From assembly GCA_947625255.1 (NCBI GenBank), contig CANQNT010000019.1:1-59301 (forward strand): a stretch of DNA of 59,301 nt, read 5' to 3'. The notes below the pieces were generated by a model. The model was not told the origin of the DNA, searched no databases, and saw only the letters and a program-made list of their open reading frames with translations. Positions 26,583-35,956 of this stretch are shown piece after piece. Source of the stretch: an uncultured Acetatifactor sp. (GTDB lineage: Bacteria > Bacillota > Clostridia > Lachnospirales > Lachnospiraceae). A program made the position numbers and the translations under genes. Numbering within the stretch: the stretch's first letter is position 1; every line of letters begins with the position of its first letter.

Positions 26583-26651
26583 TTTCAGTAGCAGCCTTCC
26601 CCTTCTTACCTTATGAACATCTTAACGCACTTTAAAAAAGTGATGCATAAT
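26583..26651 (+). repeat. 69-bp repeat, copy A, right after the galactan operon
   Basis: Matches 47850-47918 in the same orientation over 69 bases without gaps, with about 58 identical positions by eye. It contains CACTTT-AAA-AAAGTG, a small perfect hairpin (26628-26642). On the minus strand it can be read in one frame (CATCACTTTTTT onward), though copy A has a stop there. It lies between the last galactanase gene and the Rpn remnant. Confidence 0.75.
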
Positions 26652-26700
26652 ACCTCTTCTAATTCATATCGTATTCTAAATCTTATTCACAGGGTACGTT

Positions 26701-29115
26701 TTACTGACGGACCAGGGTAATATCATCCAAATATCCCCAAGATCCAGCCTTCCCATCTATGATAATCTCAATTGTAATATTTCCTGTTCCAATGGGAATA
26801 TTTGTTATTTTTGTCTCAACCCACTGGGGAGCATTCTCCGATGAAGACCACTGATTTGTGTCCTTAACCGCTGCACTATATGTCTTTCCATCGCTGATAA
26901 CATTCACCATGACCGACTTGCCATCGTTACTGCCATATGAATATAATTTTAATGTATAGTATCCACTTGCGATTGCACTTACATCTTGTGATATTTCCAG
27001 GGAAAAGTCACTTGGATCATAATAATTAAAAGCATATATACCATTAGATGTATGATTTTGAGTTGAATTAGCCCATGCTGTTTCCGGCCAGATATCATTT
27101 ACATTGATCGTCCAGGATTTCATAGAGGCGTATGTCTGGTTATTTTCCGTAATAGCATCTTCAAAATCCCCATTCAGGACATAATTACGATCGCTGACTA
27201 CTCCTTCTGGATCTGTATCAACAAACCTGAAATCATCCCATGTGCCATAGCCGTTTGCAGTTCCAGTCACACATCCTCCAATCATAACCTGTGAAACTCC
27301 ATCTGGAATTATAATATCTTCCATTACAAATTGATTCCACCAGCTATAATTCGCGTTTAATAACTCCACAGAGTCAAGCAGAACTTCTTCTCCCTTTTTG
27401 TTTGTATACTTTACGTAAAAATAGCTTTCATCATAGTTTATATAATCCCAGGTTCCTTGGGCCCAAACACTGAAATCATAACGATGTCCTTCTAATACAT
27501 CCACCATCTGATAAAGATCCACGCAAAAATCACTATCAGACCAATATTGAAAACTGCCGGAACCTGTGTATGCATAACTATCAGCATCTTCCGTAATTTT
27601 TCCAGCATTTCCCTGCACTTTGTTGATCATCCAATCCAATGTGTTTTCACAATCCTCAAAGCCTGCATTTTTTATTAAATTCCGCTGTACGGACACCTCA
27701 AGTTTAGGAGTTGCAAGAGATACTCCCTCCAACGGATTAGTCCCTGATACCACGCCATAAAACGTATAATCCGCAACTTTTGACATATCCACCAGATCTG
27801 CCCCCTGCCAGACTACCGGAAGCTTCTCTATTGTTCCATCATATCTCAGCACGTCTACTGTTTTGGGAAGCAAGTCGCTCAAATCGGAGCCTTCATCCAC
27901 CTGCACAATCATGGCATCCGGAGAATATACAATAACATCCTTATCATTATTAACAGCCGCTTCATCTGCATTGAACAAAAAAGCATTTATTGAATCCAAA
28001 GCTTTATGATCTGCCCCGAAAAGTATTTGATTATCCCACTCATTTCCTTCTCCCTGGGAAACTCCTACTCCTTCTACAGCTATCCATAACGGTTCCCAGT
28101 AAAAGACACCTAACCCTTTTCCTCCGTCCACCGTGGCAACAGTATTAAATGTCATTTCCGTCATCAATTTCTGATTTGCCACCGTGGCAGACAGACCTAC
28201 CAAATCAGTATCGCTTTGCCCAATTTGATTTTCAGTTGCATCGGCATTTTCATAAGTATAAGGATAAGAAGTTTCTGCAACTACTACTTCTTTTCCATAT
28301 CGTTCCACAATATTATTCATATTGTTTTTCAGATTCTGTAATGATCCATGCCAATATGCATAATATGACATTCCTACCACATCGAAATCCGTTACGCCAT
28401 TGGCTATGATACTATCAAAAAAATATTCAAAACGGCTTACGTCCCCTCCTTCTGCCAGGTGAAGCATAATTTTGGTATCGTGCCCCTTTGGCGTAGTATC
28501 CCGCACCGCACGGATTCCGCTGTTTAACAGCTCCGCAAGGCTGCTCATATTGTCAATGTAACCATCATCCCACAGCATACCGCCGCTGATTTCATTTCCG
28601 ATCTGTACCATATCCGGGTAGGCTCCAACTTCATCCAGACCCCTTAAAACTTCTGCAGTATAATCATACACGGCCTGCACCAGTTGAGTATATGAATAAT
28701 CTTGCCATGCCGCGGGCTTTGTCTGATTGGCCGGATCAGCCCAGGTATCGGAATAATGGAAATCAATCAACAGCTTCATTCCGGCTTTTTTTATTCGTTC
28801 CGCCATTTCTATCGTATGGGCAGCATTACAATAATCTCCGGCATCAAAAGAAGTCGTAGGATCATTCCAAACGCGTAATCTTACATAATTCACCTCTTTC
28901 TCTTCCGCCAGGTAAGATAAAATATCCGTTATCTCATTGCCGTCTTCGTCATAAAAAATTCCCCCTGCGTCTTCTATTGCTTCCAAAGATGATAGATCCA
29001 TTCCTTTAATAAACTCGTCGGAAGCCGAAATATTTGCAGCATTTGCTTTTCCGCCCCAAAAGAATACTCCAATACCAAAGAACAATACCAAAATTTTGAG
29101 ATATATTTTTTTCAT
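26701..29115 (-). CDS. Secreted GH53 endo-beta-1,4-galactanase with C-terminal CBM61-like modules
   Basis: An 804-residue exported enzyme predicted to cut beta-1,4-galactan. The signal peptide (1-26, cleavage near ANA) has no lipobox, so it is released or wall-associated. The GH53 catalytic domain spans about 33-390, with acid/base E175 (VQIGNEISGG) and nucleophile E281 (VVAETSYPY). A bacterial Ig-like domain follows (about 400-475), then two carbohydrate-binding jelly-rolls (about 483-640 and 645-804), the first with the CBM61-type phrases SGSFQYWSDSDF and DLYQMV. It is the last gene of the operon and noticeably AT-richer than its neighbours. GGAGG precedes the ATG. Confidence 0.92.
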   Translation of the reverse strand: MKKIYLKILVLFFGIGVFFWGGKANAANISASDEFIKGMDLSSLEAIEDAGGIFYDEDGNEITDILSYLAEEKEVNYVRLRVWNDPTTSFDAGDYCNAAHTIEMAERIKKAGMKLLIDFHYSDTWADPANQTKPAAWQDYSYTQLVQAVYDYTAEVLRGLDEVGAYPDMVQIGNEISGGMLWDDGYIDNMSSLAELLNSGIRAVRDTTPKGHDTKIMLHLAEGGDVSRFEYFFDSIIANGVTDFDVVGMSYYAYWHGSLQNLKNNMNNIVERYGKEVVVAETSYPYTYENADATENQIGQSDTDLVGLSATVANQKLMTEMTFNTVATVDGGKGLGVFYWEPLWIAVEGVGVSQGEGNEWDNQILFGADHKALDSINAFLFNADEAAVNNDKDVIVYSPDAMIVQVDEGSDLSDLLPKTVDVLRYDGTIEKLPVVWQGADLVDMSKVADYTFYGVVSGTNPLEGVSLATPKLEVSVQRNLIKNAGFEDCENTLDWMINKVQGNAGKITEDADSYAYTGSGSFQYWSDSDFCVDLYQMVDVLEGHRYDFSVWAQGTWDYINYDESYFYVKYTNKKGEEVLLDSVELLNANYSWWNQFVMEDIIIPDGVSQVMIGGCVTGTANGYGTWDDFRFVDTDPEGVVSDRNYVLNGDFEDAITENNQTYASMKSWTINVNDIWPETAWANSTQNHTSNGIYAFNYYDPSDFSLEISQDVSAIASGYYTLKLYSYGSNDGKSVMVNVISDGKTYSAAVKDTNQWSSSENAPQWVETKITNIPIGTGNITIEIIIDGKAGSWGYLDDITLVRQ

Positions 29116-29156
29116 TGTTTCCCTCCATGTATATATCTGTTATTTTTTACAATCCG

Positions 29157-29429
29157 TTACTGCAATTTTCTAAAACAGTCATCCGCCTCGAAAACCACAA
29201 TTCTACGTGTGGGATACAACGATCCCCTTTCCACATACAAATCCCCTTTTTTCCCAGTCGTCCGCAGCTTAGTCCGAAAGGTTCCGAGACCCTCTACCTG
29301 GACCTCTTCACCATGGGCCAGTTCAAGGATGATAATCTCCCTCAGAACCTTCAAAACCGCTTCCGCATCCTTTTTACTGACTTCCGCTTTCTTGGCTATG
29401 TCCGCAACAAGCTCCGTCCTTGACATCAT
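29157..29429 (-). CDS. HU-family DNA-binding protein inside the galactan operon
   Basis: A 90-residue histone-like protein. The N-terminal helices (MSRTELVADIAKKAEVSKKDAEAVL) and VQVEGLGTFRTK are typical of HU/IHF. The DNA-contacting beta-arm between them and the C-terminus is short and atypical (TTGKKGDLYVERG) and lacks the usual proline-tipped arm sequence. It starts 7 bases after the stop of a GH53 gene, using GGAG that overlaps that stop, so it is translationally coupled. I chose ATG 29429 on spacing. Why a nucleoid-type protein sits between two galactanases is unclear; a regulatory or simple insertion origin are both possible. Confidence 0.85.
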   Translation of the reverse strand: MMSRTELVADIAKKAEVSKKDAEAVLKVLREIIILELAHGEEVQVEGLGTFRTKLRTTGKKGDLYVERGSLYPTRRIVVFEADDCFRKLQ

Positions 29430-29435
29430 AAGCAT

Positions 29436-31904
29436 TCACTCCGCTAATATAAGAGAAATATCATCCAGGGTTCCCCAGCCGCCTGCCTTACCTGAGATGA
29501 CAATACCGACGGTGATCTCCTGTCCACCCTCCAGCATTATATCAGAAATGGCAGGATTCTGCCAGACATCCCAGCCCTGATTACTCCAATCCGCGGAATA
29601 AAGCTCCTTTCCTTCCGCATCTTTCACATATAGGGTCAGAGCAGTTCCCGTATCCGCGTCTCCCTGAGAAAATGCGCTGAGCACATAGCTTCCGTTTTCC
29701 TTGACCGTAACCGTCTGGAATAGGTCTATCGTAAAATCCGTTTCATTCCAATAATGGAAGCTGTATTCGCCGGAATGCGGATTTCCCTCGTTGTCATTGC
29801 GGATAGTGCCTGCTGCAGTGTTTTCCCTTGTTACCGTCCAGCCCGCGTCTCCATTTTCCATACTGGGATTGGATAAAAGATTATTGACGGAGCCATCGGA
29901 ATTTTCTGTATCACCACTTGCGGGATCATCTGAGCCATCCTGCCCCGCGCCGCTTTCATGATCCACGTTATCCGCGGTTTCTTCCTGCTCTCCCGTGTAG
30001 AATGTGAACTGATCCAAAGTCCCCCAGTCATCCGGCGTTCCCTGAATCTGTACGCCAATGCGCACTATATCCCCTTCCTGCAGCTGCGCGGATACCAGGG
30101 GATGCTGCCAGACATCCCAGCCGTCATTGGTAAAGTCCTGACCTGCCAGAATATTTCCTTCCTTGTCCGCAATATACAGAGTAATATTCAAGCCAGATCC
30201 TTGTATTCCCTGGGACCATACCTGTAAATGATATTCATCTGAACGGGCAATCCTCACCATCTGATAAAGGTCTATATCAAAGGCATCCGCACTCCAATAT
30301 TGGTAACTCCATTCACCGGAATGGGGATAGCTGTTGCCATCATTACAGATTTGCCCGACCCCCTTCTCGTCGGTTTCCGACCATCCTGATGTGCCTTCCT
30401 CAAAATCCAGGTTGTTCAGGCTATATTTATCCACCAGTTCGGCGCCGGCGGAAATCTCAAAATCCAGTACCTTTCCTTTATAAGCGACCCTGGTACCGGT
30501 AATTTCCTTGCGTGATGAGATATCCCACTCAATCGGGACCTTACGGATACTGCCGTCCAGGTACAATACCCTTGCTTCGGCAGGCAATTCCTCCAGAACA
30601 TCTTCTCCTTCTGCATCTGCATCGATCTCCAATGACTCAAATGGATACACCAACAGAGCCTTTTCATTATCCAGGCTGCCCGGAAGATAGGAGAAAGCCT
30701 TCACCCCTTCCAGGGCTTTTCCTTCAAAATCAAAGAGCGCCTGATTTTCCCATTCATTTCCGCTTCCTTTTGAAACTCCGGCGCCCTCTACGGCCAGCCA
30801 CGCAGGTTCCCAATAATAGATACCCAGACCCCCTTCGCTGGTCGCCACGGCATTCATGGTCAGTTCCAGCACCAACTTCTGATTCTCTTCACTGGCTTCA
30901 AATCCCACCTCCGCCAAATCCTTATCCCTCACAAGGTTTTCATTTCCATCTGCCGACTTGGTGGTAAAGGGATATGCGGTCTCAGCCAGCACCACCTGTT
31001 TCCCAAATTTATCATATATATTTTCAATATTGGCTTTCAGATCCGAGAAAGTGCCGTGCCAATAAGGATAGTAGGAGAGCCCCACAATATCGTAATCCGA
31101 CACCCCGTTTGCCTCCAAGGTTTCAAAAAAGATCTCTGTAGCCCCTACCGAACCACCATCCTGCACATGAATCATAATCTGGGTCTCCTGGCCTTGCGGC
31201 GTTGTGTCCCGGACTGCCTGAATACCGCTGTTGACCAGCGCTGCCAATGTTTCCGGATGATCCAGTCCCCCATAAGGCCAAAGCATTCCATTGCCGATCT
31301 CATTGCCGATCTGCACCATATCAGGGTAGGCGCCTTCCTCCCCCAGGGCGTTCAGCACCTCGGCCGTATAATCATATACTGCCCGAATCAACTGTTCTTC
31401 ATCCATCTCTTTCCAGGCAACAGGGATTGTCTGATTATCCGGATCCGCCCACCAGTCAGAATAATGGAAATCCAACAGGAATTTAGCGCCTGCATCCTTA
31501 ATCCGCTTTGCCATTTTCAGAGTATGATCCAGATTGCAGTAATCTCCCGCGTCAAAGGAACGGGTGGGTTCATTCCAGATTCTCAATCGAAAATAGTTAC
31601 AGCCGTTTTCCATCAGGAAAGGAATAGGATCAACCTTCTCACCGTCAAATCCATAAAACTTCCCGCCATAATCTTCTACTGCCTCCAAAGAGGAAATATC
31701 CGCTCCTTTAATAAAATAAACTTCGGGATCAGGCTCCCCACTGCCGGTCTGATTACCTGATTCTGCCTCATTTGTATTACCTGCGGCCGCAATCTCTGTC
31801 CCCGTTCCATTTGCCTGTCCATCGTTACTGCTGCAACCTGCCAATAAACAAAACAGTACAGTCGTCAGCAAAAGGACAAGCCACCTTGTTATTCTCTTTT
31901 TCAT
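29436..31904 (-). CDS. GH53 endo-beta-1,4-galactanase lipoprotein with two CBM61 modules
   Basis: An 822-residue surface-anchored galactanase. A signal peptide ends in lipobox LLAGC (C24), followed by an Asn/Gly/Ser linker. The GH53 domain (about 63-405) has acid/base E202 (VQIGNEIGNG) and nucleophile E308 (VVLAETAYPF). An Ig-like domain is followed by two CBM61-type galactan-binding modules (about 505-645 and 677-822) joined by an acidic linker rich in Asp, Ser and Gly. The second module is close in sequence to the one on the solute-binding protein upstream. GGAGG before the ATG at 31904 sets the start. It lies 100 bases after that binding protein. Confidence 0.93.
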   Translation of the reverse strand: MKKRITRWLVLLLTTVLFCLLAGCSSNDGQANGTGTEIAAAGNTNEAESGNQTGSGEPDPEVYFIKGADISSLEAVEDYGGKFYGFDGEKVDPIPFLMENGCNYFRLRIWNEPTRSFDAGDYCNLDHTLKMAKRIKDAGAKFLLDFHYSDWWADPDNQTIPVAWKEMDEEQLIRAVYDYTAEVLNALGEEGAYPDMVQIGNEIGNGMLWPYGGLDHPETLAALVNSGIQAVRDTTPQGQETQIMIHVQDGGSVGATEIFFETLEANGVSDYDIVGLSYYPYWHGTFSDLKANIENIYDKFGKQVVLAETAYPFTTKSADGNENLVRDKDLAEVGFEASEENQKLVLELTMNAVATSEGGLGIYYWEPAWLAVEGAGVSKGSGNEWENQALFDFEGKALEGVKAFSYLPGSLDNEKALLVYPFESLEIDADAEGEDVLEELPAEARVLYLDGSIRKVPIEWDISSRKEITGTRVAYKGKVLDFEISAGAELVDKYSLNNLDFEEGTSGWSETDEKGVGQICNDGNSYPHSGEWSYQYWSADAFDIDLYQMVRIARSDEYHLQVWSQGIQGSGLNITLYIADKEGNILAGQDFTNDGWDVWQHPLVSAQLQEGDIVRIGVQIQGTPDDWGTLDQFTFYTGEQEETADNVDHESGAGQDGSDDPASGDTENSDGSVNNLLSNPSMENGDAGWTVTRENTAAGTIRNDNEGNPHSGEYSFHYWNETDFTIDLFQTVTVKENGSYVLSAFSQGDADTGTALTLYVKDAEGKELYSADWSNQGWDVWQNPAISDIMLEGGQEITVGIVISGKAGGWGTLDDISLILAE

Positions 31905-32004
31905 CCCATTTCCTCCATGAATTGCCAACAATACTGTCTTTCCTGTATGCGCAGGAACAGGTAAATATATCCCCTGTCCCCGCGCACATAATCAGATTTC
32001 TTTC

Positions 32005-33942
32005 TTACTGTAAAACAAAGGTAATATCATCGATGGTGCCCCAGTCATCCGGCTGCCCGTTGATGGTCAGGCCGACTGTAACCGTGGCCCCTGCATCCAG
32101 GCTGACACTGATGGAAGGGGTCTGCCATACCGCCCAGCCCTCATTGGCGAAGTCGACGCTCTGCATCTCATTGCCCTGCGCATCCAGCAAATACAGGGTC
32201 ATGGAAGAACCGGTTTCATTATCCCCCTGGGAATAGGCGCTTAAGACATAATCTCCGGCCTCGTCCACGGTCACCGTCTGCTTCAGGTCGATGGTAAAGG
32301 CATTCGCGTCCCAATAATGGAAACTGTAGGCGCCGGATTTCGGATATCCATCGCTGTCATTTCTGGAAATGCCGGCTTCGGTGTTTTCCCTGGTGATCTC
32401 CCATCCATCCAGGTCAAGCTCAAAGCTGGAATTCGTCAGGACATTGCCCGGGAATTCAATATCCACCTTAGTGGTCTCCCCCGTATTGATATCCGATACC
32501 GCGGCCTCAATGGCGGACTGATAGGTATCCAGTGCGGTCTGCGGTGTCATGTCGCCGTTTTCAATTGCTGTCATCATGGAGTTTACCGCATTGTTCAATG
32601 TGGAAAAACCATTGATCCAGTTGATCCTGGAAATTCCGTTCTGATAAATATAGGACACGTTCTCCATCGTTTCCATATCGTCACACCAGTTTTCCAGCTG
32701 ATCCTCCAGAAGGTCATTGAATTCTTCCTCTGAATCCGTAATATCCGTGATCAGATCATATACCAGGGCCACCTCTTCCGGATCCTCGACTCCGTTGAGG
32801 ATTACACGGCATCCGTTTTCCTTCCCATAGCAGGAATAATCTTCCGCGGAATTTCCTTTCGGGAAGGGTACCCAGCCCCAGGAATCGCTCATATCATTCA
32901 GATAGCTGTAGGAGATCCAGAACTCCTCAAGACACATCATGGAAGTGCCGTTTTCAAAGGACAGGATCAGGGAATTCCAATCATCCACAGACCAGTCAAT
33001 GGAGCGGTAATCCACTGTGGAAGCAAAATCCTGATATGCCGTCAGGGCCTCCATTACACGGGGATTGTTCAGATCCAGGGTCATTCCCGAATCCGTTTTC
33101 TCGGCAATGTAAGCCTCGTTGGAATACAGGTAACACCATGCCAGATCCGCCCTGGCATTAAAGCCGTAGATATCGATGGTGCCGTCATTGTCCTTATCGA
33201 TGTTGGCCTGCATCGCGACATCCTTGAAAGTCTCCCAGTTCCAATTACCGCTGTCATAAAGCTCATACAGATCCGGAAGACCGTTCTCATCAAAAAGGGT
33301 CTTATTCCAGAAAATGCCGTACCTGATCTCAGGATCCGCCAGTACCATGGTATAATATTTTCCCTTATAATAGCCGGCATCCACCACATCCTGACGCCAT
33401 TTATATTCGCTTAAGTCAATGGTATCCAGATCGCTGATAGGATAGACAATTCCTCCTTCAATCAGGTTAGGAAGCACTGTGGTGGTGATCGCATAGCCGA
33501 TGTCCACGATAGGGTCGCCCGCTAAAACGGTATTCGTATAATCATCTATATAATCATCGCCCAGATCCACGAACTCGATCGTACAATTATAATTCTCCTC
33601 CACATAAGCAATTCTCTCCGCCAAAGCGGCATTTACGGCGTTGGACTCCGGGTCCGGCGTCATATCATAGTAAGAACCGATCCTGAATACTCTTCCGCCA
33701 AAATCATACTCAGGTTCTTCTGTCTGGCTGCCCTGGGATGAGGCTTCACTGTTTTCAGGGCTGTCGGATTTACCGCCCTCATCCTCTTGGGAACCGTCCG
33801 TTGAACCCGCGGATGCGTTTCCCTGATTTCCACCGGTTTCCGTCGGCGCGTTTTCGCCTCCGCAGGCGGTCATTGCGAATGCGAGTATTACCGCCAACAC
33901 GAGGGCAAGTACTTTTTGAGTGAAAAATACCTTTCTTTTCAT
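32005..33942 (-). CDS. ABC solute-binding lipoprotein fused to a C-terminal CBM61-like module
   Basis: A 645-residue protein: signal peptide with lipobox MTAC, an acidic Gly/Ser linker (about 28-78), a CUT1-type extracellular solute-binding domain (about 79-495), then a carbohydrate-binding module (about 500-645). Binding-domain signatures include WNKTLFDENGLPDLYELYD and NWNWETF. The module shares phrases such as SGAYSFHYWDANAFTIDL and DDWGTIDDITF with the CBM61 modules of the neighbouring galactanase. Importer receptors are normally single binding domains, so the fusion suggests a receptor that also docks on polymeric galactan. It is preceded by two permease genes and two mRNA hairpins. GGAGG sets the start. 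Confidence 0.9.
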   Translation of the reverse strand: MKRKVFFTQKVLALVLAVILAFAMTACGGENAPTETGGNQGNASAGSTDGSQEDEGGKSDSPENSEASSQGSQTEEPEYDFGGRVFRIGSYYDMTPDPESNAVNAALAERIAYVEENYNCTIEFVDLGDDYIDDYTNTVLAGDPIVDIGYAITTTVLPNLIEGGIVYPISDLDTIDLSEYKWRQDVVDAGYYKGKYYTMVLADPEIRYGIFWNKTLFDENGLPDLYELYDSGNWNWETFKDVAMQANIDKDNDGTIDIYGFNARADLAWCYLYSNEAYIAEKTDSGMTLDLNNPRVMEALTAYQDFASTVDYRSIDWSVDDWNSLILSFENGTSMMCLEEFWISYSYLNDMSDSWGWVPFPKGNSAEDYSCYGKENGCRVILNGVEDPEEVALVYDLITDITDSEEEFNDLLEDQLENWCDDMETMENVSYIYQNGISRINWINGFSTLNNAVNSMMTAIENGDMTPQTALDTYQSAIEAAVSDINTGETTKVDIEFPGNVLTNSSFELDLDGWEITRENTEAGISRNDSDGYPKSGAYSFHYWDANAFTIDLKQTVTVDEAGDYVLSAYSQGDNETGSSMTLYLLDAQGNEMQSVDFANEGWAVWQTPSISVSLDAGATVTVGLTINGQPDDWGTIDDITFVLQ

Positions 33943-33968
33943 AAGATACCTCCTGAAATTTTTTAATG

Positions 33969-33991
33969 TTCCCTTTGCACTGTGCAGGGAA
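33969..33991 (-). other. mRNA hairpin just before the CBM-fused binding protein
   Basis: Outer arms TTCCC (33969-33973) and GGGAA (33987-33991) with an inner perfect stem TGCAC/GTGCA (33976-33980 and 33982-33986). It lies about 27-49 bases upstream of the start codon, without a T-run. Such structures inside operons often protect downstream mRNA or tune translation; the role here is inferred. Confidence 0.55.
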
Positions 33992-33999
33992 TCCTATGT

Positions 34000-34021
34000 A
34001 AATAAGCCTTCCGGCTTATTT
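34000..34021 (-). terminator. Intra-operon hairpin after the second permease pair
   Basis: A 9-bp perfect stem, AAATAAGCC with GGCTTATTT, around a TTCC loop. It sits 7 bases past the permease stop codon and is followed on the minus strand by ACATAGG rather than a T-run. It is more likely a processing or partial-termination point that lets the binding protein be made in excess than a full stop. Confidence 0.5.
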
Positions 34022-34028
34022 TCAATGT

Positions 34029-34997
34029 TTAACCGACAATGCCGGACCGTTCGATCCCTTCCACAAAGGACTTCTGACAGAACACATATAAAATGATCAA
34101 CGGAATGACCGTCAGCACCGTACCCGTATTATTGATCATGGAAACAAAACCGGGACTGATAAAGTTCATGGTGCCTCCAAAACCTTCATATTGGCTGTAT
34201 ACATTCACCGCCAGGGAACTCAATGCAGTAGAAAGCACCTGTGTCCTGCTCAGATACAGTGAAGTATAGAAAGAATCCGTCCATTGCCAAACAAATCCGA
34301 ACAGGAACACCGTAACCATCATGGGCACACAGCTGGGCACCATAATCTGCACAAAGGTACGAAGCCTGCCACACCCATCCACATAAGCGGCTTCCTCCAG
34401 CTCCTTCGGCATCCCTTTGAAAAACTGCCGGAGCATATAGATATAGAGACCATTCCGAATCCCCATCGTGGTAGCCGCCTGAATAAAGAAAGGCCAGTAA
34501 GTATCAATCAGATTGACCGTGTTCCCCGTAACCGCTTTTATAATGCCGAATATGTCAAAAAAACGGTATTTCATAAAAAGCGGAAGCATAATGACCTGAG
34601 GCGGCACAACCATGGTAAAAATCACACAGGCGAACAGTATTTTCCGAAATGGGAAACGAAATCTGGCAAAACCATACGCAGTCAGCAGACATGCCACCAG
34701 CTGCACAAAAGAGACTGTGGCGGACAAGGCTGCAGTCCTTAAAAGTGTGGTCCAATAGCTTAAGCCGGAAAGGGACAGCGCATAATTATTCAGGGTAAAA
34801 TGCTTCGGCACATATTTGACGCTGGCATCATACAGGTCCTTCTCATCCATAAAGGACACACTGAATTTCAGAAACAGCGGCTGCAATATTGTGAAGCAGA
34901 TCCCGATGACGATAACCACCCGAACCACGCTCCATAATATCCTGCCCAACCTTGCGGTGGTCATTTTTCTTTTCCTTTTATAAACTTTTCGCTTCAT
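34029..34997 (-). CDS. CUT1 carbohydrate ABC permease (MalG type), second pair
   Basis: A 322-residue inner-membrane permease with six helices. The ATPase-coupling loop reads ELEEAAYVDGCGRLRTFVQIMVPSC, the EAA motif of MalG-type subunits. I start at 34997 because AGGA precedes that ATG; a longer reading overlaps the partner. It partners the permease at 35017-35955 and probably serves the CBM-fused binding protein downstream. No ATPase gene lies in the operon, so a shared MsmX/MsiK-like ATPase is expected elsewhere. Confidence 0.9.
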   Translation of the reverse strand: MKRKVYKRKRKMTTARLGRILWSVVRVVIVIGICFTILQPLFLKFSVSFMDEKDLYDASVKYVPKHFTLNNYALSLSGLSYWTTLLRTAALSATVSFVQLVACLLTAYGFARFRFPFRKILFACVIFTMVVPPQVIMLPLFMKYRFFDIFGIIKAVTGNTVNLIDTYWPFFIQAATTMGIRNGLYIYMLRQFFKGMPKELEEAAYVDGCGRLRTFVQIMVPSCVPMMVTVFLFGFVWQWTDSFYTSLYLSRTQVLSTALSSLAVNVYSQYEGFGGTMNFISPGFVSMINNTGTVLTVIPLIILYVFCQKSFVEGIERSGIVG

Positions 34998-35016
34998 TTT
35001 ATATCCTTCCTCGCCG

Positions 35017-35955
35017 CTATCTTTCATCATAATAAAATACATACCTGGATATCAGACTGCCTACGATGACCAAAATCACCGCAATACAGATAAAGTAGAT
35101 CCATGCCATGGCAGAACCGTATCCATAATCGATCTCATTAAAAATGGTGTACTTGATCTCGGTCATCATCTCATTATTTTCATTGGTAAACAGATCAATT
35201 ACCGTATAGACACTGTTCACCAGGATTAACGGACTGATCATGGGAAGCGTGATCTTCCAGAAGCTTTCCCATTGGGTTGCCCCCTCCATGCTGGACGCTT
35301 CATACAGGGATGGGGAGATGGACTGCAGCCCGGCCAGGAAGATCAATATCTGGACTCCCGATACGATCACAATGTCGTAAAGTCCGTTCACTGCCGAAGA
35401 TAATCCTGTTATCACCGAAACCGGAAGGGAAGTGTACTCCGTAAGGAACCCCGAAACGTTCAAAAAGGATGCAAGCTCGTTTCCGCTCATTTCCGATGTG
35501 GCGCTCATGGTGTTTACCAGCAGGTCAGAGCTTTCCAGGGCCACAAGGACTCCCGAGGAAATGATCACCGGAAGAAACAGAATGCTTCTTGCCGCTGTCC
35601 TTCCGCGGAAATTCTGATTCAACAAATTGGCAGCAAAAAAGCTGAATATCAGTACCAGAGGAATCCTCGTCACCATCTGCCCCAGATTCGTCAGCAGCTG
35701 CAGGTTAAAGTCCGGGTCGATGGCGACCGCCCTGATATAATTCCCCAGACCATGGCTGGAGGTAAGCGTAAGGCTGTAACCCTCCGGACTCACCTGCATA
35801 TCGCTGAAGCTGTAACGCAGCGATTCCACAATCAGCGGCATGAACACAAAGAAAAATCCGATCAGGAACGGCAGGATAAAAAGAATTCCCGCCGCGCCGT
35901 CTTTTCCGGCCATGGTCAAATGCCATTTACCGCCGCGTTTTTGAAAATACTGCAT
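35017..35955 (-). CDS. CUT1 sugar ABC permease (MalF type), second pair
   Basis: A 312-residue permease with six helices; an EAA-like loop is seen at LYEASSMEGATQWESFWKITLPM. The start at 35955 follows GGAGAGGG and lies one base after the stop of the DUF5696 gene, so translation is coupled. The extracellular loop between helices 1 and 2 is enlarged (about 60-100), as in MalF subunits. It forms a heterodimer with the next gene product. Confidence 0.9.
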   Translation of the reverse strand: MQYFQKRGGKWHLTMAGKDGAAGILFILPFLIGFFFVFMPLIVESLRYSFSDMQVSPEGYSLTLTSSHGLGNYIRAVAIDPDFNLQLLTNLGQMVTRIPLVLIFSFFAANLLNQNFRGRTAARSILFLPVIISSGVLVALESSDLLVNTMSATSEMSGNELASFLNVSGFLTEYTSLPVSVITGLSSAVNGLYDIVIVSGVQILIFLAGLQSISPSLYEASSMEGATQWESFWKITLPMISPLILVNSVYTVIDLFTNENNEMMTEIKYTIFNEIDYGYGSAMAWIYFICIAVILVIVGSLISRYVFYYDER

Positions 35956-35956
35956 A

